DNA of 64,000 nt, from the NCBI GenBank assembly GCA_041691315.1, contig JBEPUW010000009.1, positions 1 through 64,000 on the forward strand, given 5' to 3'. Positions 58,182-64,000 of this stretch are shown piece by piece; position 1 is the stretch's first letter, and each line of letters starts with the position of its first letter. This DNA comes from Poindextera sp041691315. GTDB lineage: Bacteria > Pseudomonadota > Alphaproteobacteria > Caulobacterales > Caulobacteraceae. The notes below the pieces were generated by a model. That model was given only the letters and a program-made list of their open reading frames with translations, searched no databases and had not been told where the DNA came from. The position numbers and the translations under genes were made by a program.

Positions 58182-59147
58182 ATGCCCGAATTTCGCACCG
58201 TCCAGGTCGGCGAACTGAAGCTGAACTGCGCCATCGAGGGCTCCGGCCCGCTGGTGGTCATGGTCCACGGCTTTCCGGAGTCCTGGTATTCCTGGCGCCA
58301 TCAGATCGGCCCGATCGCAGGCGCCGGCTTCACCGCCTGCGCCATCGACGTGCGCGGCTACGGCGGCTCCGACAAGCCGCATCCGGTGGCCGACTACGCC
58401 ATGGAGCATATGGTAGCCGACGTCGCCGGCCTGATCGAGGCGCTGAGCCCCGATGCCCCGGCGGTAATCATCGGCCACGACTGGGGCGCGCCCATCGTCT
58501 GGAACACCGCCCTGATCCGGCCCGACCGCGTGCGCGCCGTGGCGGGTCTGTCGGTGCCCTATATGGGCGTGGCGACGCGCTCGATGAGCGAGATGATCGA
58601 GGAGGTGTTCACCTCCAGGGGCCGCTTCTTCTACCAGCACTATTTCCAGAAGGAGGGCGTCGCCGAGGCCGAGATGGGGGCCGATGTGCGCAGTGCGCTG
58701 CGGCGCTTCTATTACGCCATCAGCGGCGACGCGCCTGACGGGACCTGGCCGAACGACAAGCCGGTGCATGCGACCCTGCTGGACCGTCTGCCCGACCCGG
58801 ACCCCTTCCCCGCCTGGCTGACCCCGGCCGACCTCGACTATTTCACGAGCGAGTTCGAAGCCTCGGGCTTCCGCGGACCGATCAACCGCTACCGCAACCA
58901 CGACGCCGACTTCATCTATCTGCAGGAGTTCTCCGGCCGCCGCATCCGGCAGCCGGCCCTGTTCATCGGCGGCAAGCGCGACCTGGTGCTGTCGATGTTC
59001 GGCCGCCGCGACTTCCTGCCAATGATGAAGGATCAGATCCCCGACCTGCGCGGCGCCGACGTCCTGCCCGGCTGCGGTCACTGGACCCAGCAGGAGCGGC
59101 CGGCCGAAGTCAACGAGCGCCTGCTGGCTTGGCTGGGCGGGCTGTAG
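58182..59147 (+). CDS. Alpha/beta hydrolase, epoxide hydrolase-like
   Basis: A 321-residue alpha/beta hydrolase of the epoxide hydrolase group. VHGFPESWYSWRHQI carries the HGxP oxyanion motif, GHDWGAPIVWNTAL the nucleophile aspartate (near 100), the lid contributes tyrosines such as YYAISG and YFTSEFEASGFRGPINRYRN, and PGCGHWTQQERP supplies the histidine. An Asp nucleophile with lid tyrosines indicates soluble epoxide hydrolase rather than esterase. It starts two bases after the ilvN stop. Confidence 0.9.
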   Translation: MPEFRTVQVGELKLNCAIEGSGPLVVMVHGFPESWYSWRHQIGPIAGAGFTACAIDVRGYGGSDKPHPVADYAMEHMVADVAGLIEALSPDAPAVIIGHDWGAPIVWNTALIRPDRVRAVAGLSVPYMGVATRSMSEMIEEVFTSRGRFFYQHYFQKEGVAEAEMGADVRSALRRFYYAISGDAPDGTWPNDKPVHATLLDRLPDPDPFPAWLTPADLDYFTSEFEASGFRGPINRYRNHDADFIYLQEFSGRRIRQPALFIGGKRDLVLSMFGRRDFLPMMKDQIPDLRGADVLPGCGHWTQQERPAEVNERLLAWLGGL

Positions 59148-59159
59148 CGAGGGGGCGAG

Positions 59160-60224
59160 ATGGAGTTCGGCATCCGCGACGACGACCAGCTGATCGTCGA
59201 TACCATGACCGCTTTCGCCGCCGAGCAGCTCCGCCCGGCCCTGCGCAGCGCCGAGGCGGCGCGGGCGGTGTCGGCCGAGGTGCGGGCGAGCTTCGGCGAG
59301 CTGGGCTTCGAGGACCTGGACGTGCCGGAGGCGGCCGGCGGCGCTGGCTTGGGCATGCTGACCCGCGTGCTGGCCAACATCACCCTGGCCCGAGCCGACC
59401 CCGGGGCCGCCATCGGCCTCGATCGCGTCGGGCCGGCGCTTTACGTGCTGCAGGAATTCGGCGGCGACGAGGCGGTGAAGCGGTTCGCGCGGCCGCTGCT
59501 GGATACGCCCGGCGCACGGATCGCGCTGGTCATCGAAGCTGCCGACCGCGACGTGGCCGCGGGCGGGCGGATCGCCGGCCAGTCGGCCTGGGTCCCGACC
59601 GATCGCGCCGACCTGGTCGTCGGCCTCAGCCCGACGGGCGCCTGGGTGCTGGAGGGCGGCGCGATGCTCGAACCGGTGCGTGGCGCCGCCCTGCACGCCG
59701 CGGGCGCCAGCCGTATCGCCTTCGACGGACCGGCCGCGGCGGCCTGGAGCGACGCCGCTGCGGCGGCGCGAGCCCTGGCCCGGGTCCGCATCTATGTCGC
59801 CGCGCTGATCGTGGGCGTGCTGGAGGACGCGACGCAGTTCAGCCGCGCCTACGCGCAGGAGCGGGTGGCGTTCGGCCAGCCGATCGCCCATCACCAGGGC
59901 CTGGCTTTCATGATCGTCGACATGTTCTCGGCCGTCGAACAGGCCCGCCTGCTGGTCGAGGACGCCGCGCGGCGGGTCGAGGCCGGCGACGACGCCGTGC
60001 AGGAGGCGGCCGCGGCCTTCGTCGAGGCGGTGGAGGCCAGCCGGTTTGTCGGCCCGAACGGTGTGCAGATCCTCGGGGGCCACGGCTTCATGCGCGACTT
60101 CCCGGTGGAGAAGGCGATGCGGGACTGCCGCGCACTGGGCCTGCTCGCCGGCGGGCTGCATCGCGCCCGCGACGACGCCGCGGCGCTGGCCTGGGCGACC
60201 GCCGAAGCGTTCGAGGAGGCGTAG
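59160..60224 (+). CDS. Acyl-CoA dehydrogenase-like protein lacking the catalytic glutamate
   Basis: A 354-residue ACAD-fold protein, shorter than usual. The helical C-terminal domain is recognisable (EDATQFSRAYAQERVAFGQPIAHHQGLAF, QILGGHGFMRDFPVEKAMRDCRAL). It ends GLLAGGLHRARDD where active enzymes have the EGT/GGT glutamate and CoA-binding stretch, and the middle beta domain lacks the usual TEPGAGSD motif. It is probably a non-catalytic partner of the following gene, as in heteromeric alpha2-beta2 dehydrogenases of steroid catabolism. It lies five bases before that gene. Confidence 0.8.
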   Translation: MEFGIRDDDQLIVDTMTAFAAEQLRPALRSAEAARAVSAEVRASFGELGFEDLDVPEAAGGAGLGMLTRVLANITLARADPGAAIGLDRVGPALYVLQEFGGDEAVKRFARPLLDTPGARIALVIEAADRDVAAGGRIAGQSAWVPTDRADLVVGLSPTGAWVLEGGAMLEPVRGAALHAAGASRIAFDGPAAAAWSDAAAAARALARVRIYVAALIVGVLEDATQFSRAYAQERVAFGQPIAHHQGLAFMIVDMFSAVEQARLLVEDAARRVEAGDDAVQEAAAAFVEAVEASRFVGPNGVQILGGHGFMRDFPVEKAMRDCRALGLLAGGLHRARDDAAALAWATAEAFEEA

Positions 60225-60229
60225 AGCAT

Positions 60230-61411
60230 ATGGAACTGAAGCTCAGCCCCGAACTGCGCCAACTGGTCGAGGAAACCCGCGAATGGGGCCGCACCGAGGT
60301 CCGTCCGGCTGGCCTGGAGGCCGATCGCAACGCCGCGCCGTTGCCGCCCGACCATCCCTATTTCCGCAAGTTCGTCGATAGCGGCCGGGCCAGCGCCCGC
60401 GCCCAGGCCGCAGAGGCGCCGGAAGGCCGGACGGTGCGCGCCGTCGTGCTGGGCGAGGAGTCGGCCTATTGGGACCGCGGCATGGGCGTCGCCACGCCCG
60501 GCGCCGGCTTTCCGTCCGGCGCGGTCAACGCCACGGGCACACCGGAGCAGAAGGAGCGGTTCCTGGGCCCGTTCCGCGAATTGAAGGACCCGCACTGGGC
60601 CAGCTTCGCCCTGACCGAACCCGGCGGCGGCTCGGATACCGCCGCCTTCCGCACCCGGGCGACCAGGACCGATCGCGGCTATGTGCTGAACGGCGCCAAG
60701 TGCTTCATCGGCAATGCTGCCCGCGCCGACTGGATCCTGGTGCAGGCCACCCTCGACCCCAGCCTAGGGCGCGCCGGCCAGCGCTCGTTCTTCGTCGAGA
60801 AGGGCAATCCCGGCCTGATCGGCATGAAGATCGAGAAGAAGATGGGCCTGCGCGCCTACGAGTCGGTGTCGTTCTCGCTGCAGGACTGCGAGGTGCCGGC
60901 CGAAAACCTGCTTGGCGGCGAAGACCGCGAGCCGCGCGAACCGCGCGCGCCCGGCGGCGGAACCGGGGCCTATGGCGCCACCATGGGAGCGCTGAATTCC
61001 GCCCGTGTCGGCGTCGCCGCCAGCGCGCTTGGCATCGCCCGCGCCGCCCTCGACGAGGCGCGGCGGTTCGCCAAGGCGTCCGGGTCGCTCAAGCATCCGC
61101 GCGTGCGCGACGAACTGGAGCGCTCCTTGCGCAAGCTGCGCGCCGCGCGGCTGGCGACGCTGAAGGCCGGCTGGCTGGTCGATGTGCGCCGCACCAACGT
61201 CATCGAATCCTCGATGGCCAAGATCCTGGCCGCCGAGATCGCCCAGGAGGCGGCGGCGCTGGGCGTGGAGATCGTCGGCCTGGAGGCCGGCGCCGGCGAC
61301 AACCTGATCGAGAAGCTTTACCGCGACGCCAAGGCGCTGAACATCGTCGAAGGCACCGGCCAGATCCAGCGCGTCATCATCGCGCGGCAATTGGTTGGGC
61401 TGCCGCGCTGA
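60230..61411 (+). CDS. Acyl-CoA dehydrogenase, probable catalytic partner
   Basis: A 393-residue ACAD. FALTEPGGGSDTAAFRTRA is the first signature, MGLRAYESVSFSLQDCEVPAENLLG follows, and the end reads LYRDAKALNIVEGTGQIQRVIIARQLVG with the EGT glutamate. The segment around 75-90 (AEAPEGRTVRAVVLGEESAYWDRGMG) is family-typical. GAGGAGG lies about ten bases before the ATG at 60230. It starts five bases after the degenerate ACAD-like gene, so they likely form one complex. Confidence 0.9.
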   Translation: MELKLSPELRQLVEETREWGRTEVRPAGLEADRNAAPLPPDHPYFRKFVDSGRASARAQAAEAPEGRTVRAVVLGEESAYWDRGMGVATPGAGFPSGAVNATGTPEQKERFLGPFRELKDPHWASFALTEPGGGSDTAAFRTRATRTDRGYVLNGAKCFIGNAARADWILVQATLDPSLGRAGQRSFFVEKGNPGLIGMKIEKKMGLRAYESVSFSLQDCEVPAENLLGGEDREPREPRAPGGGTGAYGATMGALNSARVGVAASALGIARAALDEARRFAKASGSLKHPRVRDELERSLRKLRAARLATLKAGWLVDVRRTNVIESSMAKILAAEIAQEAAALGVEIVGLEAGAGDNLIEKLYRDAKALNIVEGTGQIQRVIIARQLVGLPR

Positions 61412-61429
61412 GTTGCGCATTGTAGGGCC

Positions 61430-62248
61430 ATGGATATCGACATTGCGCTATTCGACCCCTGGCTCGAACGCTGGGCGCTGACACCGGACGGCGCGCCGAT
61501 CTCCGGCACCTGGGCCAAGCTTCTCCCGGTGAAACGGGGCGACCAGCCGGCCATGCTGAAAGCGGCCATGACCCGCGAGGAGACCCACGGCCTGGATCTG
61601 CTGGCCTGGTATCACGGCGACGGCGCGGTCAAGATCCTGGAGCGCGGCGACAAGGCCATCCTGATGGAGCGGGCCGTCGGCGAGCGGTCGCTCAAGGCGA
61701 TGGCCCGCGCCGGGGAAGACGAGGCGGCTCTGGCCGTACTCTGCGCCGCCGCCAAGGGACTGCATGCATCGCGGCACGCGTTGCCGCCAGACAACCTCTT
61801 GCCACTGGCCGAGCGGTTCAAACCGCTGGAGGCGGCGGCAAGCAAACACGGCGGCATCCTGGCGCGGTGCTGGACAGAGGCCCTGAGCATGCTGGCGACG
61901 GCGCGCGAGATCCGGCCTCTGCACGGCGACCTCTGGCACGACAATGTGCGCGACGACCGCGCCCGCGGCTGGCTGGCTATCGATCCGATGGGATTTCTGG
62001 GCGAACGAACCTACGACTACGCCGTGATGGTCACCAATCCGGACTTTCCCGACGTGGCGGCGGACCCCGAGCGCATTCGCCGGCGGTCCGGTTTCGTCGC
62101 GAGGACAGCCGATCTGGACCCAGTGCGCCTGATGCGCTGCATCATGGTCGACGCCGGGCTGTACGCGCTTTGGTCAATGTCCGAAGGGCTTGAACCCAAG
62201 GCGCTGGCCGTGGCTGAGATTGCCGAAGGCATGCTGGACGCGGACTAG
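61430..62248 (+). CDS. Aminoglycoside/streptomycin 6-phosphotransferase-like kinase
   Basis: A 272-residue protein kinase-like fold of the APH(6)/hydroxyurea-resistance family. It has LMERAVGERSLKAMA, the catalytic loop LHGDLWHDNV (aspartate near 168), and DPMGFLGERTYDYAVMVTNPDFP as the metal-binding segment, an arrangement characteristic of this group. Whether it acts on streptomycin or a metabolite is unknown; no resistance context or mobility is seen. It follows the ACAD gene by 18 bases. Confidence 0.85.
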   Translation: MDIDIALFDPWLERWALTPDGAPISGTWAKLLPVKRGDQPAMLKAAMTREETHGLDLLAWYHGDGAVKILERGDKAILMERAVGERSLKAMARAGEDEAALAVLCAAAKGLHASRHALPPDNLLPLAERFKPLEAAASKHGGILARCWTEALSMLATAREIRPLHGDLWHDNVRDDRARGWLAIDPMGFLGERTYDYAVMVTNPDFPDVAADPERIRRRSGFVARTADLDPVRLMRCIMVDAGLYALWSMSEGLEPKALAVAEIAEGMLDAD

Positions 62249-62271
62249 CCGGGCTTGATACTCAGGAGCCC

Positions 62272-64000
62272 ATGAGCGCGTTCGACGGGATCCGGGTTCT
62301 CGACTGTTCGCAAGGCCTCTCCGGACCCATGGCCGCCATGCTGCTGGCCGATTTCGGCGCCGAGGTGCTGAAGCTGGAGCCGCCCGAGGGTGACCGGGCG
62401 AAGGATCTGCCCGGCTATGTCGCGTGGAACCGCAACAAGCACCGGCTGACGCTCGACCTGGCGGCCGAGGCGGACCGCGAACGCTTCGACGCATTGCTGA
62501 CGAGTGCGGACGTCGTGGTGTTCGATCACGGGCCGAGCGCGCTTGCCGCTCTTGGTCTGGAGGCCGCGGTGCTGACGGCTGCGAACCCGCGGCTGATCCA
62601 TCTCTGGGTTCCGCCGTACGGGACCTCTGGCGCCTGGAGCGACCTGCCGGCGCACCATGGCAGCCTCACCGGGCTCTCCGGCGCGGCCTTCCGGCAGGGC
62701 AGCTATGCCGACCAGCCGACCTGGTACGTCGCGCCGCTGGTGCAATACGCCCAGGCGACCCTAGCGGCGGCCGCGACCGGCGCGGCGCTGCTGCAGCGGT
62801 CGCAAACCGGCCTTGGTCAGGCGGTGGTGGTCAGCGGCCTGCACGCCATGGCCGAGACCGGCTGTCCGCTCAGCTCGCTGGGCGGCGAACCGCGCGGCGG
62901 CGGCCATCCACTGGGGGGCGGGGCCAGCTACCGGCTCTACCAGTGCGGCGACGGCAAGTGGCTTTTCCTCGGCACGCTGTTCTCGCACTTCTTCGCCCAT
63001 GCGGTGCAGGCGCTGGACCTGGCCGGCGCCGAGGTCTGGGACATCGGTTCGGCGATCCAGGACAAGCTGGCCAGCGGCCCGCGCGACCATTGGCTGGCCC
63101 TCTTCCGCGAGCACGAGGCGCCGGCCGGACCGGTCGACCGGCGCGAGGACTGGCTGAAGAGCGAGATCGTCACGGCCAATGAACTGGCCGCCATCCTCGA
63201 CCACCCAACGCTCGGCCCGGTCGAGATGCCGGGCGTGCTGGCCAGGCTGGAAGCGACGCCGGGATCGGTGCGCGGCTTCATGCAGGAGGCGACGTCGGAG
63301 CGGCTGGCCGCCTTCGCCGCAGCCCGCGCGCCCTCTCCGCCCGCCGGCGCAACCGCGCGTCGACCCCTGCCGCTGGCGGGCGTCAGGATCCTCGATCTGG
63401 GCACGGTGGTCGCCGGCGCCTATGCCGCCGCCATCCTGGCCAATTTCGGGGCCGACGTGGTCAAGGTCGAGCCGGCCGAGGGAGACCCGTTCCGCTCCGG
63501 CGGCCCGGGCTTCATCAACTACAACCGCGGCAAGCGCGGCCTGGGCGTCAACCTGAAGCACCCGGACGGCCATGCCCTCTTCGTCGACCTGGCGAGAGGC
63601 GCCGACGTGGTGCTCGACAACTATCGGCTGGGGGTGCGCGAGCGGCTGGGCATCGACTATGCGGCGCTCAGGGCGGTGAACCCGCGCATCATCTCGTGCT
63701 CGGCCAACACCTATGGCTCCCGGGGCGTCGATGCGCGGCTGCCTGGCTTCGATCCGCTGTTGCAGGCGCGCAGCGGCATGATGGCGGCCCAGGGCGGCGA
63801 GTACGGCGAGCCGGTCTTCCACACCATCCCGATCAACGACGTCGCCACCGCCGCCCTCACCGCCTTCGCCGTCATCGCGGCGTTGAACGCACGCGAGATC
63901 ACCGGCGAGGGGCAGAACGTCGAGACCAGCCTGGCCGCGGCCAGTACCCTCTACCAGTTCGGCGAACTGACGACTTACGCCGGCCGTACGCCGAACGGTC
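62272..64000 (+). CDS. Tandem-domain CaiB/BaiF family CoA-transferase (cut by window edge)
   Basis: At least 576 residues, continuing past the window end. Two CaiB/BaiF (class III CoA-transferase) units are fused: the first starts FDGIRVLDCSQGLSGPMAAMLLADFGAEVLKLEPPEGD, the second (from about residue 365) starts LAGVRILDLGTVVAGAYAAAILANFGADVVKVEPAEGD. The catalytic aspartate context is INDVATAALTAFAVIAAL in the second unit. The matching place in the first reads PLVQYAQATLAAAATG, without the aspartate. The ATG at 62272 has CAGGAG upstream. It probably moves CoA onto a substrate of this acyl-CoA cluster. Confidence 0.88.
   Translation, partial: MSAFDGIRVLDCSQGLSGPMAAMLLADFGAEVLKLEPPEGDRAKDLPGYVAWNRNKHRLTLDLAAEADRERFDALLTSADVVVFDHGPSALAALGLEAAVLTAANPRLIHLWVPPYGTSGAWSDLPAHHGSLTGLSGAAFRQGSYADQPTWYVAPLVQYAQATLAAAATGAALLQRSQTGLGQAVVVSGLHAMAETGCPLSSLGGEPRGGGHPLGGGASYRLYQCGDGKWLFLGTLFSHFFAHAVQALDLAGAEVWDIGSAIQDKLASGPRDHWLALFREHEAPAGPVDRREDWLKSEIVTANELAAILDHPTLGPVEMPGVLARLEATPGSVRGFMQEATSERLAAFAAARAPSPPAGATARRPLPLAGVRILDLGTVVAGAYAAAILANFGADVVKVEPAEGDPFRSGGPGFINYNRGKRGLGVNLKHPDGHALFVDLARGADVVLDNYRLGVRERLGIDYAALRAVNPRIISCSANTYGSRGVDARLPGFDPLLQARSGMMAAQGGEYGEPVFHTIPINDVATAALTAFAVIAALNAREITGEGQNVETSLAAASTLYQFGELTTYAGRTPNG

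Noticed and set aside
57903..60161. 752-residue open frame on the minus strand across ilvN, the epoxide hydrolase and an ACAD gene
   Set aside because: It spans three well-supported genes on the other strand and its composition is typical of antisense shadows in GC-rich DNA.
61430..62248. Acquired antibiotic resistance gene
   Set aside because: The protein belongs to the streptomycin-6-kinase-like family, but composition and context are chromosomal with no mobile element, so resistance is not claimed.

Overview
The window is high-GC, densely packed chromosomal DNA from an alphaproteobacterium, most likely a member of the Caulobacteraceae (Phenylobacterium or Caulobacter type). The grounds are the fliM-fliL / flgF-flgG-flgA-flgH flagellar arrangement with a sigma-54 promoter, the xseB-ispA-dxs cluster, the ilvBN operon beside miaA and serB, and the many acyl-CoA and TonB-dependent uptake genes. 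The genus is inferred from gene order and was not tested by alignment.

Layout. 1-4249: flagellar genes, with fliM (cut by the window edge) and fliL leftward and flgFGAH rightward. 4250-4681: no convincing gene. 4682-7782: xseB-ispA-dxs, isoprenoid precursor synthesis. 7907-18943: housekeeping and accessory genes (MFS carrier, orphan antitoxin with a decayed toxin, TetR regulator, GNAT plus VWA protein, deacetylase-fold enzyme, histidine phosphatase, transglutaminase, lipoprotein hydrolase, acyl-CoA dehydrogenase, thioesterase, luciferase-like oxidoreductase). 19092-21923: a three-gene ABC exporter of DevBCA/MacAB type. 22024-25722: an overlapping three-gene unit of a CHASE2 sensor-like membrane protein, a small secreted protein and an M48 metalloprotease. 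25908-27301: ArsR-SRPBCC-VOC cluster.

27440-39720 is the most distinctive region. A catabolic cluster (two alpha/beta hydrolases, a beta-lactamase-fold esterase, CoA ligase, acyl-CoA dehydrogenase, SCPx-type thiolase, two MaoC-type hydratases, SDR, TonB-dependent receptor) carries six copies of one 20-bp palindrome, consensus TTGACT-TACTAGAC-AGTCAA, at its promoters, including that of its own TetR-type regulator. This reads as a self-contained regulon for importing and beta-oxidising an unidentified acyl or ester substrate. 39734-46238 adds an MFS carrier, another hydrolase, another SDR and two tandem MelB-like carriers.

46313-55506: Mrp ATPase, hflKC, a PNPOx-like protein, HAD phosphatase, serB and miaA (divergent with overlapping start codons), an orphan SRPBCC gene behind a perfect 24-bp palindrome, and two Sel1-repeat proteins. 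55625-58179: the ilvBN operon with a complete attenuator (leader peptide, nested hairpins, intrinsic terminator). 58182-64000: a second fatty-acid/CoA cluster with an epoxide-hydrolase-like enzyme, a probably heteromeric acyl-CoA dehydrogenase pair, a streptomycin-kinase-like phosphotransferase and a two-domain CaiB/BaiF CoA-transferase cut by the window edge.

No rRNA, tRNA, CRISPR array, prophage or complete insertion sequence was recognised. Dispersed REP-like palindromes occur at 9396 and 16225, and a transposon-like inverted repeat at 21940. Protein families were assigned by reading motifs, without database searches.
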